DNA of 64,000 bases, taken from contig JAVIAB010000073.1 in the NCBI GenBank assembly GCA_032433765.1, forward strand, positions 60,609,552 to 60,673,551, given 5' to 3'. Of the stretch, positions 11,109 to 21,052 are shown piece by piece. The first letter of the stretch is position 1. Each line of letters starts with the position of its first letter. This DNA is from Megaustenia siamemsis. Taxonomy: Eukaryota > Mollusca > Gastropoda > Stylommatophora > Ariophantidae. The notes below the pieces were generated by a model that saw only the letters and a program-made list of their open reading frames with translations, did not search any database and was not told the DNA's origin. Both the position numbers and the translations under genes were made by a program.

Positions 11109-11267
11109 AATTCATGAGTGAACATATATTTTATACTTGTACAGTAAAATTTAACATCTCTCTCTCGCTCTCCCTTCTCCTAACCCCCTCCTAGTCTTTT
11201 CTCCTACCATGTCACCCGCCCATCGCACTTTCCGTTTTGACCACACAAGCTCGAACGCGATGACTAA

Positions 11268-12485
11268 TCACCCGATCGGGAACCCTTGAATGTGGAATAA
11301 ATAAAAACTAGTGGCGGGAATGCTCTCTACCATCCACTTAGTATCGGGTCTGTTGAGCATGGCAGTGTCTACGGGGTTATGTTCCTTTAGAGAATCAACG
11401 AATCTGGTGAAATCATCACGATTATTGATTAACTTCGGGAACTCGAGAACAGCTGAATTATTAAGGGATGCGTGGAAGAAGCGTAAATCTCCATCCTCTC
11501 TGTGACGGAGGATAAGATGGTGACCATAGTTAATTTTAAAACGAGTTGTCTGACTATCAAACACATCTCTTAAAAGAATAGACCAGTCTGTGATGAATGG
11601 ACGATCAGGTGAGTGGAAGAAAGTGTATGTGGAAACTGTTCTATTGATACTAGCGTGAGTGTTTATGACTGACCAGTTTTGTTGATATACATCCCGCACA
11701 TCAGATGGTAGTGTTGCTAATGGGTCATCGGGTTTGTGCTTTTTACCCTCTGTGGATTGTTCCTCATCTAACTCTCTCTTCTTCGATGATGAGGGGGCCA
11801 ACTGTAACGAAGTTGAAGGAGCCATTAGTGAAGTGGGTGTTGTAGCAGGTACCGACGGTGTTGTAGAAGCTGTTGTAGAAACTGAATGTTTCAGTCTTCT
11901 CATATGTCGGGTTAAAGAACCTCGAGTCGTATACGTACGCTGACATGTGGTGCACACATGACGGATAAGAGAAGCTGATATGGTAGACAGTACCGAGGGT
12001 GCAACTAGCGATGTAGACGATAACAATGATGAAGGAGCTGTTGTAGAAACTAAGTGTTTTACTCTTCTATGGCTGGCTAAAGATCTTCGACTCTTATATG
12101 AACGTTGACAAATAGGACACGTATGACGGATAAGAGAAACTGTTACGGTAGCCGGTACCGATAGTGAAACTGGTGATGTAGACGGTACCAAGGGTGAAGT
12201 TGATTCCTGTGCTGAATGTTTTAGTCTCCTATGGCTGGCTAAAGAACTTCGACTCGAATATGAACGTTGACAAATGTCACAAACATGGTGTATAAGACGA
12301 TGAGCGGCCCGTATATGCTGAACCATATCTTGGCGCCGTTTAAACTGCTTCGAACATAATGCACACTGATGTTTACCAGAAGATGTTTCGTTATGAGAAA
12401 ACATCTGTAGAAGATCAAATAGTCCTTTATCAATTATACTTAACATACCTAATTTAAATACATTAATATTTAATACCAAGCACAT
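11268..12485 (-). CDS. Four C2H2 zinc-finger protein of the palindromic element (left copy)
   Basis: 405 residues, reading towards the left terminus. Four C2H2 fingers: C41/C44/H57/H62, C69/C72/H85/H90, C123/C126/H139/H144 and C178/C181/H194/H200, all with 12 residues between the second Cys and first His. Ser/Thr/Pro-rich linkers separate fingers 2-3 and 3-4 and follow finger 4. A basic KKRELDEE...GKKHKP segment (235-251) could be a nuclear signal. Residues 255-405 form a separate globular domain with conserved-looking W, F, N and a final FPIG; from memory and without a search, I associate this domain with large uncharacterised proteins of invertebrate Maverick/virus-like DNA elements. A role in binding the element's own DNA is inference. 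A second start (M14) is possible. The right-arm copy differs at two residues (L43 here is F, S78 is I there). The intact frame suggests recent activity or gene conversion. Confidence 0.8.
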   Translation of the reverse strand: MCLVLNINVFKLGMLSIIDKGLFDLLQMFSHNETSSGKHQCALCSKQFKRRQDMVQHIRAAHRLIHHVCDICQRSYSSRSSLASHRRLKHSAQESTSPLVPSTSPVSLSVPATVTVSLIRHTCPICQRSYKSRRSLASHRRVKHLVSTTAPSSLLSSTSLVAPSVLSTISASLIRHVCTTCQRTYTTRGSLTRHMRRLKHSVSTTASTTPSVPATTPTSLMAPSTSLQLAPSSSKKRELDEEQSTEGKKHKPDDPLATLPSDVRDVYQQNWSVINTHASINRTVSTYTFFHSPDRPFITDWSILLRDVFDSQTTRFKINYGHHLILRHREDGDLRFFHASLNNSAVLEFPKLINNRDDFTRFVDSLKEHNPVDTAMLNRPDTKWMVESIPATSFYLFHIQGFPIG

Positions 12486-12576
12486 CAGGACTAAAAATAT
12501 CCACTTTTAATCAACCAATAAGATAAACACATGAAAAACGAAGGAATAATACACGCAACAAGGCTTAACATACGTA

Positions 12577-12583
12577 CTTTATA
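12577..12583 (-). promoter_or_regulatory. TATA-like box, left zinc-finger gene
   Basis: TATAAAG on the minus strand, about 92 bp upstream of the first ATG; the mirror copy at 16790-16796 is identical. A weak possible 5'-UTR intron (GTAAGT donor) lies still further upstream in both arms. Confidence 0.3.
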
Positions 12584-12835
12584 CACATCACCAGTAATAC
12601 AATCGAGTAGCCTTTTATTGATAACCTACCACATCGTTATGAGATAAGAGAAAAACAGAAAAAAAATATTCAACTTACATCATAAAAATAGATCCACAAC
12701 ACAGACCGGTAGACTGAACAGTACTATGAAAATAAACTTCCGTGAATCAATCGCGCTTATAACAAGAAGTTTCACATGCAACTGGTAAATAAAAGTTGGA
12801 CGACACTATTTCACTCTCGACTAACATCTAGGCTA

Positions 12836-13035
12836 ACCAATCAGAGAAGAGGATTTCTATCGGACACCCATCAACGAAATGACTAACCTTTAGATTAACC
12901 AATCAGAGAAGAGGATTTCTATCGGACACCCATCAACGAAATGACTAACCTTTAGATTAACCAATCAGAGAAGAGGATTTCTATCGGACACCCATCAACG
13001 AAATGACTGACCTTTAGATTAACTAATCAGAGAAG
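12836..13035. repeat. 62-bp tandem repeat (left arm)
   Basis: Three full copies plus part of a fourth of a 62-bp unit with CAATCAGAGAAGAGGATTTC and CATCAACGAAATGAC. The mirror array is at about 16340-16550. Confidence 0.88.
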
Positions 13036-13199
13036 AGGATTACTGTTATCGTGACAATTGACCTTATTTTCCACTTGAAGTGCTGTCGAGTCTGACGCAT
13101 GGGTTACTTTAAATCGATTCGACCCTGATACAATCCACCTGTCGGGTCAATGATGGGGGAAATAATACAGGTATGGGTTACTTGAACGCACTTTGACCC

Positions 13200-13670
13200 C
13201 TGATGCAATACCAGAGGAGTTGTATAAGGCCCAAAAATTACGCCAAATCGCAAAAATTTTACTACCAGAACACAAAAAAATTTAAACTCATAAGCGAAAA
13301 AGTCGACCTCAAAACCCTAAAAATCTACTCCCATACTGATACTAGTTAGACACATCGAACAGATAGTTACATCCAAAGTCCCGTCAAATCGCCAATATTT
13401 TTCCTACAGAACACAAAAATGTAGGCTCATACTAAAAAAAATCGACCTCAAAACCATAAAAAGCTACTCACATAGTCATACTAGTTAGACACAACGAGCA
13501 GGAAGTTATATTCAAGGTCCAAAAAGAGTGGCCAAATCACTAACATTTTACCTCCAGAACACAAAAATTTAGGCACATACTAAAAAAGTCGACCTAAAAA
13601 GCCCAAAAAAGCTACTCACATAGTCATAATAGTTAGACACAACGAGCAGGAAGTTATATTCAAGGTCCAA
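13200..13670. repeat. ~120-150 bp tandem repeat (left arm)
   Basis: Three diverged copies of a block with CCAGAACACAAAAA, AAGTCGACCT and ACTAGTTAGACACA. The mirror is at about 15700-16140. Confidence 0.75.
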
Positions 13671-14750
13671 AAAACGTTATTTTAGACATCCCCATTGCAA
13701 AGATTTACATAAAAAACCACTTTTGAAATTGTTACCCCCTTACCATTTTTTTTAGGGATACGCCCATAAAAGCGGTAAAATCGTAAATTTTCACTCTAGG
13801 CATACTCCCAAACTTTATTTTAGACAGCCCCATTGCAAAGATTTACATAAAAAACCACTTTTAGGATTTTACCCCCTTAGCATTTTTGAGGGTTACGCCC
13901 ATGAAATCGGTAAAAATCGTCAATTTTCACGCTAGGCATACCCCAAACTTTATTTTAGACATCCCCACACCAAAAATTAACTTAAAAATCACTTTTGAAA
14001 TTGTTACCCCCTTACCGTTTTTGAGGGTTACGCCCATGAAATCGGTAAAATTCGTAAATTTTCACTCTAGGCATACCCCAAACTTTATTTTAGACATCCC
14101 CATTGCAAAGATTTACATAAAAAAACCACTTTTAGGATTTTACCCCCTTAGCATTTTTGAGGGTTACGCCCATGAAATCGGTAAAAATCGTCAATTTTCA
14201 CGCTAGGCATACCCCAAACTTTATTTTAGACATCCCCACACCAAAAATTAACTTAAAAATCACTTTTGAAATTGTTACCCCCTTACCGTTTTTGAGGGTT
14301 ACGCCCATGAAATCGGTAAAAATCGTAAATTTTCACTCTAGGCATACCCCAAACTTTATTTTAGACATCCCCATTGCAAAGATTTACATAAAAAAACCAC
14401 TTTTAGGATTTTACCCCCTTAGCATTTTTGAGGGTTACGCCCATGAAATCGGTAAAAATCGTCAATTTAGCACGTAGGCTTACCTAAAACTTTATTTTAG
14501 ACATCCTCATACCAAAAATTTACTTAAAAATCACTTTTGAAAGTGTAACACCCCTTACCATTTTTGGTGACTACGCCCCTGAAATCGATAAAAATCGTAA
14601 ATTTTCACTCTAGGCATACCCCAAACTTTATTTTAGACATCCCCACACCAAAAATTAACTTAAAAATCACTTTTGAAATTGTAACCCCCCTTACCATTTT
14701 TGAGGGTTACGCCCCTGAAATCGATAAAAAATTGAAATATAACCTCACGG
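13671..14750. repeat. ~136-bp satellite (left arm)
   Basis: About eight units with GAGGGTTACGCCCATGAAAT, CTTTATTTTAGACATCCCCA and AACCACTTTT; A and B types alternate, giving a 271-bp dimer. The mirror array (about 15000-15690) has about five units, explaining most of the arm-length difference. Open frames such as 13886-14206 are by-products. Confidence 0.9.
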
Positions 14751-14819
14751 CATACCTCCCACATAATATTTGACACACCTACATATCAAATTCCAACAAA
14801 AAAAAAACAACAAAAAGCT

Positions 14820-14958
14820 AGTAGTATAGGTGGCTGTGAACCCTAACATACTACTTCTCGTGCGGTTTTGGCACCGAAACAGTTTCGGTGCCAAATCTAT
14901 TGTCTTTCGGTGCATGTGTGTGCACTTTTCCCTTGGGTTCACAGTCACCTATACTACT
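14820..14958. mobile_element. 139-bp inverted-repeat element at the palindrome centre
   Basis: Bounded by 24-bp inverted repeats (one mismatch) beginning AGTAGTATAGGTGGCTGTGA; the first ten bases and following RTGGC match the outer termini of the whole element. Flanked by AGCT on both sides, though the surrounding palindrome makes a TSD undecidable. Inside it is a near-perfect hairpin, TTGGCACCGAAAC-A-GTTTCGGTGCCAA (about 14870-14896). It could be a small non-autonomous relative of the outer element. Confidence 0.7.
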
Positions 14959-14999
14959 AGCTTTTTGTTGTTTTTTTTGTTGGAATTTGATATGTAGGG

Positions 15000-16550
15000 G
15001 TGTCAAATATTATGTGGGAGGTATGCCTTGAGGTTATATTTCAATTTTTTATCGATTTCAGGGGCGTAACCCTCAAAAATGGTAAGGGGGGTTACAATTT
15101 CAAAAGTGATTTTTAAGTTAATTTTTGGTGTGGGGATGTCTAAAATAAAGTTTTAGGTAAGTCTACGTGCTAAATTGACGATTTTTACCGATTTCATGGG
15201 CGTAACCCTCAAAAATGCTAAGGGGGTAAAATCATAAAAGTGTTTTTTTTATGTAAATCTTTGCAATGGGGATGTCTAAAATAAAGTTTGGGGTATGCCT
15301 AGAGTGAAAATTTACGATTTTTACCGATTTCATGGGCGTAACCCTCAAAAACGGTAAGGGGGTAACAATTTCAAAAGTGATTTTTAAGTTAATTTTTGGT
15401 GTGGGGATGTCTAAAATAAAGTTTGGGGTATGCCTAGCGTGAAAATTGACGATTTTTACCGATTTCATGGGCGTAACCCTCAAAAATGGTAAGGGGGTAA
15501 AATCCTAAAAGTGGTTTTTTATGTAAATCTTTGCAATGGGGCTGTCTAAAATAAAGTTTGGGAGTATGCCTAGAGTGAAAATTTACGATTTTACCGCTTT
15601 TATGGGCGTATCCCTAAAAAAAATGGTAAGGGGGTAACAATTTCAAAAGTGGTTTTTTTATGTAAATCTTTGCAATGGGGATGTCTAAAATAACGTTTTT
15701 TTGGACCTTGAATATAACTTCCTGCTCGTTGTGTCTAACTATTATGACTATGTGAGTAGCTTTTTTGGGCTTTTTAGGTCGACTTTTTTAGTATGTGCCT
15801 AAATTTTTGTGTTCTGGAGGTAAAATGTTAGTGATTTGGCCACTCTTTTTGGACCTTGAATATAACTTCCTGCTCGTTGTGTCTAACTAGTATGACTATG
15901 TGAGTAGCTTTTTATGGTTTTGAGGTCGATTTTTTTTAGTATGAGCCTACATTTTTGTGTTCTGTGGGAAAAATATTGGCGATTTGACGGGACTTTGGAT
16001 GTAACTATCTGTTCGATGTGTCTAACTAGTATCAGTATGGGAGTAGATTTTTAGGGTTTTGAGGTCGACTTTTTCGCTTATGAGTTTAAATTTTTTTGTG
16101 TTCTGGTAGTAAAATTTTTGCGATTTGGCGTAATTTTTGGGCCTTATACAACTCCTCTGGTATTGCATCAGGGGTCAAAGTGCGTTCAAGTAACCCATAT
16201 CTGTATTATTTCCCCCATCATTGACCCGACAGGTGGATTGTATCAGGGGTCGAATCGATTTAAAGTAACCCATGCGTCAGACTCGACAGCACTTCAAGTG
16301 GAAAATAAGGTCAATTGTCACGATAACAGTAATCCTCTTCTCTGATTAGTTAATCTAAAGGTCAGTCATTTCGTTGATGGGTGTCCGATAGAAATCCTCT
16401 TCTCTGATTGGTTAATCTAAAGGTTAGTCATTTCGTTGATGGGTGTCCGATAGAAATCCTCTTCTCTGATTGGTTAATCTAAAGGTTAGTCATTTCGTTG
16501 ATGGGTGTCCGATAGAAATCCTCTTCTCTGATTGGTTAGCCTAGATGTTA
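15000..16550. repeat. Mirror-image tandem arrays (right arm)
   Basis: Reverse-complement counterparts of the left-arm arrays: ~136-bp units (15000-15690), ~120-150-bp units (15700-16140) and the 62-bp units (16340-16550). Fewer 136-bp units than on the left. Confidence 0.85.
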
Positions 16551-16789
16551 GTCGAGAGTGAAATAGTGTCGTCCAACTTTTATTTACCAGTTGCATGTGA
16601 AACTTCTTGTTATAAGCGCGATTGATTCACGGAAGTTTATTTTCATAGTACTGTTCAGTCTACCGGTCTGTGTTGTGGATCTATTTTTATGATGTAAGTT
16701 GAATATTTTTTTTTCTGTTTTTCTCTTATCTCATAACGATGTGGTAGGTTATCAATAAAAGGCTACTCGATTGTATTACTGGTGATGTT

Positions 16790-16796
16790 TATAAAG
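16790..16796 (+). promoter_or_regulatory. TATA-like box, right zinc-finger gene
   Basis: TATAAAG 92 bp upstream of the first ATG; same position in both arms. Confidence 0.3.
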
Positions 16797-16887
16797 TACG
16801 TATGTTAAGCCTTGTTGAGTGTATTATTCCTTCGTTTTTCATGTGTTTATCTTATTGGTTGATTAAAAGTGGATATTTTTAGTCCTG

Positions 16888-18105
16888 ATGTGCTTGGTAT
16901 TAAATATTAATGTATTTAAATTAGGTATGTTAAGTATAATTGATAAAGGACTATTTGATCTTCTACAGATGTTTTCTCATAACGAAACATCTTCTGGTAA
17001 ACATCAGTGTGCATTTTGTTCGAAGCAGTTTAAACGGCGCCAAGATATGGTTCAGCATATACGGGCCGCTCATCGTCTTATACACCATGTTTGTGACATT
17101 TGTCAACGTTCATATTCGATTCGAAGTTCTTTAGCCAGCCATAGGAGACTAAAACATTCAGCACAGGAATCAACTTCACCCTTGGTACCGTCTACATCAC
17201 CAGTTTCACTATCGGTACCGGCTACCGTAACAGTTTCTCTTATCCGTCATACGTGTCCTATTTGTCAACGTTCATATAAGAGTCGAAGATCTTTAGCCAG
17301 CCATAGGAGAGTAAAACACTTAGTTTCTACAACAGCTCCTTCATCATTGTTATCGTCTACATCGCTAGTTGCACCCTCGGTACTGTCTACCATATCAGCT
17401 TCTCTTATCCGTCATGTGTGCACCACATGTCAGCGTACGTATACGACTCGAGGTTCTTTAACCCGACATATGAGAAGACTGAAACATTCAGTTTCTACAA
17501 CAGCTTCTACAACACCGTCGGTACCTGCTACAACACCCACTTCACTAATGGCTCCTTCAACTTCGTTACAGTTGGCCCCCTCATCATCGAAGAAGAGAGA
17601 GTTAGATGAGGAACAATCCACAGAGGGTAAAAAGCACAAACCCGATGACCCATTAGCAACACTACCATCTGATGTGCGGGATGTATATCAACAAAACTGG
17701 TCAGTCATAAACACTCACGCTAGTATCAATAGAACAGTTTCCACATACACTTTCTTCCACTCACCTGATCGTCCATTCATCACAGACTGGTCTATTCTTT
17801 TAAGAGATGTGTTTGATAGTCAGACAACTCGTTTTAAAATTAACTATGGTCACCATCTTATCCTCCGTCACAGAGAGGATGGAGATTTACGCTTCTTCCA
17901 CGCATCCCTTAATAATTCAGCTGTTCTCGAGTTCCCGAAGTTAATCAATAATCGTGATGATTTCACCAGATTCGTTGATTCTCTAAAGGAACATAACCCC
18001 GTAGACACTGCCATGCTCAACAGACCCGATACTAAGTGGATGGTAGAGAGCATTCCCGCCACTAGTTTTTATTTATTCCACATTCAAGGGTTCCCGATCG
18101 GGTGA
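16888..18105 (+). CDS. Four C2H2 zinc-finger protein of the palindromic element (right copy)
   Basis: Mirror copy of the left-arm gene, 405 residues, read towards the right terminus. All eight Cys and eight His ligands of the four fingers are intact, as are the Ser/Thr-rich linkers, the basic segment at 235-251 and the C-terminal domain ending FPIG. It differs from the left copy at two residues (F43, I78), both next to fingers but not metal ligands. The two genes are divergent, with promoters facing the centre and ends towards the termini, so transcripts from the two arms would be nearly identical rather than complementary. The start was taken at the first ATG; M14 (16927) follows a TTAG acceptor-like site and may be the true start if there is a 5' intron. 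Confidence 0.8.
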   Translation: MCLVLNINVFKLGMLSIIDKGLFDLLQMFSHNETSSGKHQCAFCSKQFKRRQDMVQHIRAAHRLIHHVCDICQRSYSIRSSLASHRRLKHSAQESTSPLVPSTSPVSLSVPATVTVSLIRHTCPICQRSYKSRRSLASHRRVKHLVSTTAPSSLLSSTSLVAPSVLSTISASLIRHVCTTCQRTYTTRGSLTRHMRRLKHSVSTTASTTPSVPATTPTSLMAPSTSLQLAPSSSKKRELDEEQSTEGKKHKPDDPLATLPSDVRDVYQQNWSVINTHASINRTVSTYTFFHSPDRPFITDWSILLRDVFDSQTTRFKINYGHHLILRHREDGDLRFFHASLNNSAVLEFPKLINNRDDFTRFVDSLKEHNPVDTAMLNRPDTKWMVESIPATSFYLFHIQGFPIG

Positions 18106-18264
18106 TTAGTCATCGCGTTCGAGCTTGTGTGGTCAAAACGGAAAGTGCGATGGGCGGGTGACATGGTAGGAGAAAAGACTAGGAGGGGGTTAGGAGAAGG
18201 GAGAGCGAGAGAGAGATGTTAAATTTTACTGTACAAGTATAAAATATATGTTCACTCATGAATT

Positions 18265-18270
18265 AATAAA
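18265..18270 (+). promoter_or_regulatory. Polyadenylation signal, right zinc-finger gene
   Basis: AATAAA 160 bp after the stop codon, mirrored in the left arm. Confidence 0.55.
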
Positions 18271-18339
18271 ATTGTTATTGTGAAAATTATATAGAAGGCT
18301 TCATATTTGTTTATTGTACCTGTCTTGGTTAATTCACTT

Positions 18340-18739
18340 GTCAGAGAGAGAGAGAGAGAGAGAGAGAGCGAACCACTATTACTGATGAGCAAGCGAGAGC
18401 TAGCACCTGGTTTAAAGAGACAGAGCTGGAGAGGGAGCGAGAGCGATGGAGCGGGCGAGAGATCGCGAGAGCCAGAGATGGAGAGAGATAGCGAGACCGA
18501 AAGAGACAGAGAGGGAGCGAGAGAGAGAGCGATGGAGAGGGGGAGAGATAACGAGAGAGACAGAGACGGAGAGAGAGAGATAACGAAAGAGACAAGAGAT
18601 TGAGAGAGGGAGAGAGCGATGGAGAGGGGGAGAGATAACTAGAGAGACAGAGACGGAGAGGGAGAGAGAGATAACGCGAGAGACAGAGACGGAATTGGAG
18701 AGAGAATGATCGAGAGTGAAAGAGATAGCGATGGAGAGG

Positions 18740-18771
<32 letters not shown>

Positions 18772-18830
18772 TAGCGAACCAGTATTACTGATGAGCAAGC
18801 TAGAGCTAGCACCTTCTTTCCTCCCTTTTC
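18340..18830. repeat. GA-rich tract (right arm)
   Basis: Mirror of the left CT tract; the pure (GA)n run at about 18343-18369 is shorter than on the left (25 bp against 50). Confidence 0.85.
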
Positions 18831-19111
18831 AACTCATCACAACACTATTTATTTACAAGCACACACATATCGTGAGGCAGTGCGCATCACGAGGTCACCT
18901 ATGCTCACCAAGGTCTCGCTGTCTTGGTCGATCCGTCTTGCTGCGTTTTTTTTCGTTTTTTTTTCTGTATAGAAAGTATACACGCAGAAAAGGTTAGGGG
19001 GCATTAACCGCTGCGATTTTTTCTATATAAAAAGTATACACGCAGCTGCGTTTTTTTCTATATAAAGTATACAGGCAGAAAAGGGGGGCATTAACCGCCA
19101 TCTATACTACT

Positions 19112-19117
19112 AACGTC
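19112..19117. repeat. Right 6-bp TSD of the palindromic element
   Basis: AACGTC, identical to 10150-10155. Confidence 0.85.
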
Positions 19118-19685
19118 TCAGTTTAATTTGAAGGCAGCACAACTGAGTGTTTTGAAGTCAAGGGTGGGGTTAAGCAGAGCTGTGTCCTTGTCCATGTCAT
19201 TTTCTGAATCTCTCTGCCCTCCTACATCATGCGTTATCAGCACCCTCTGGCGACATACAGCCAAGGTTTGACGGCTGCTTATCTATCTTTGCTCGTTGAG
19301 AAAAAAACAGGAAACAGCTGAAGCCAAAATAAGAGATTTACTCTGTGCTGACTATGAAGCTCTAGTTGCTCATAAAGAAGATACACAGCAATCACTGATT
19401 GATGACTTGGCCAATATTGCGACCTTTGGTCGTTGACTGTGTTACAGGAAACTGTCATTCCAACACAAGGAAACACGAAATTAACATTCACACACTTGAA
19501 TAGAGGTCCGCTTGAGTCAGTGCAACAATTCGTCACTATCGGATCTACAAATAATCCCATAAATGAGGAACAATGTGAATTTGTTAAAGGAAGGGCATCA
19601 ACAATGCACCTAGAACACTCCTATATTGAACTGAAACAACTTATCCAACGCACGATAACAGTTTAGTTTCCACGTGTGCTGTCTC
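19118..19685 (+). pseudogene. LINE reverse-transcriptase relic, part 2
   Basis: Resumes the RT frame after the palindromic element: CFEVKGGVKQSCVLV (the usual G-V-K-Q-G-C motif), then AKIRDLLCADYEALVAH (decayed Y-A-D-D active-site block; one catalytic Asp is replaced by Y), and QQFVTIGST followed by a ...RTITV segment (the usual F-x-Y-L-G-S region). Several stops and frame shifts. The frame enters the 34-bp satellite at about 19686, next to the CVLS codons. Confidence 0.7.
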
Positions 19686-21044
19686 AGGATAACAATACAC
19701 ATTCAAATAGCAAGACAACAGGATAACAATAAACATTCAAATAGCAAGACAACAGGATAACAATAAACAATCAAATAGCAAGACAACGGGATAACAATAA
19801 ACATTCAAATAGCAAGACAACGGGATAACAATAAACATTTAAAAAGCAAGACAACAGGATAACAATAAACATTCAAATAGCAAGACAACAGGATAACAAT
19901 AAACATTCAAATAGCAAGACAACGGGATAACAATAAACATTCAAATAGCAAGACATCGGGATAACAATAAACATTCAAATAGCAAGACAACGGGATAACA
20001 ATAAACATTCAAAAAGCAAGACAACAGGATAACAATAAACATTCAAATAGCAAGACAACGGGATAACAATAAACATTCAAATAGCAAGACATCGGGATAA
20101 CAATAAACATTCAAATAGCAAGACAACGGGATAACAATAAACATTCAAAAAGCAAGACAACAGGATAACAATAAACATTCAAATAGCAAGACAACGGGAT
20201 AACAATAAACATTCAAATAGCAAGACAACGGGATAACAATAAACATTCAAAAAGCAAGACAACAGGATAACAATAAACATTCAAATAGCAAGACAACAGG
20301 ATAACAATAAACATTCAAATAGCAAGACAACGGGATAACAATAAACATTCAAATAGCAAGACATCGGGATAACAATAAACATTCAAATAGCAAGACAACG
20401 GGATAACAATAAACATTCAAAAAGCAAGACAACAGGATAACAATAAACATTCAAATAGCAAGACAACGGGATAACAATAAACATTCAAATAGCAAGACAT
20501 CGGGATAACAATAAACATTCAAATAGCAAGACAACGGGATAACAATAAACATTCAAAAAGCAAGACAACAGGATAACAATAAACATTCAAATAGCAAGAC
20601 AACGGGATAACAATAAACATTCAAATAGCAAGACATCGGGATAACAATAAACATTCAAATAGCAAGACAACGGGATAACAATAAACATTCAAAAAGCAAG
20701 ACAACAGGATAACAATAAACATTCAAATAGCAAGACAACGGGATAACAATAAACATTCAAATAGCAAGACAACGGGATAACAATAAACATTCAAAAAGCA
20801 AGACAACAGGATAACAATAAACATTCAAATAGCAAGACAACAGGATAACAATAAACATTCAAATAGCAAGACAACGGGATAACAATAAACATTCAAATAG
20901 CAAGACATCGGGATAACAATAAACATTCAAATAGCAAGACAACGGGATAACAATAAACATTCAAAAAGCAAGACAACAGGATAACAATAAACATTCAAAT
21001 AGCAAGACAACGGGATAACAATAAACATTCAAATAGCAAGACAA
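19686..21044. repeat. 34-bp satellite, ~40 copies
   Basis: Unit: GGATAACAATAAACATTCAA followed by ATAGCAAGACAAC(A/G). Variants (AAAAAG, ACATCG, ACAACA) recur in a four-unit pattern, giving a 136-bp higher-order repeat over much of the array. The last unit passes into LINE codons QDKVTNS. The right half of the unit resembles AACATCAAATGGCAGGACAA of the reference LINE copy (about 2617-2636). Confidence 0.93.
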
Positions 21045-21052
21045 AGTAACTA

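Larger units (their letters stand above)
10156..19111. mobile_element. Palindromic ~9-kb transposable element with zinc-finger genes
   Basis: The element begins AGTAGTATAGATGGCGGTTA and ends with its reverse complement. It is flanked by the 6-bp direct repeat AACGTC, inside a LINE reverse-transcriptase frame. Almost the whole element is an inverted repeat: left arm 10156-14819 (4664 bp), a 139-bp centre, right arm 14959-19111 (4153 bp). Each arm has, from outside in: a C-run/hairpin-rich end, a CT-rich tract, a poly(A) signal, one 405-aa zinc-finger gene read outward, a 62-bp repeat (3 copies), a ~120-150 bp repeat and a ~136-bp repeat. The arms differ in CT-tract length, in number of 136-bp units and at a few single bases (two residues of the protein), so they are separate sequences. 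Known comparators: Foldback elements (long, repeat-filled inverted arms) and Mavericks/Polintons (6-bp TSD, AG...CT ends). No polymerase, integrase or capsid gene is present, so it is likely non-autonomous or uses an unknown mechanism. Confidence 0.85.

Noticed and set aside
13886..14477. Two nearly identical 106-codon frames
   Set aside because: They coincide with 271-bp dimers of the 136-bp satellite and are lost or altered in the mirror arm.
10156..19111. Palindrome as a simple assembly artefact
   Set aside because: Arms differ in repeat number, CT length and single bases, the ends have a 6-bp TSD, and the LINE frame outside is continuous. Long-read confirmation would still be useful.
10156..19111. 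Complete Maverick/Polinton
   Set aside because: No type B DNA polymerase, integrase, ATPase, protease or capsid frame is present; only terminal features and perhaps one domain agree.
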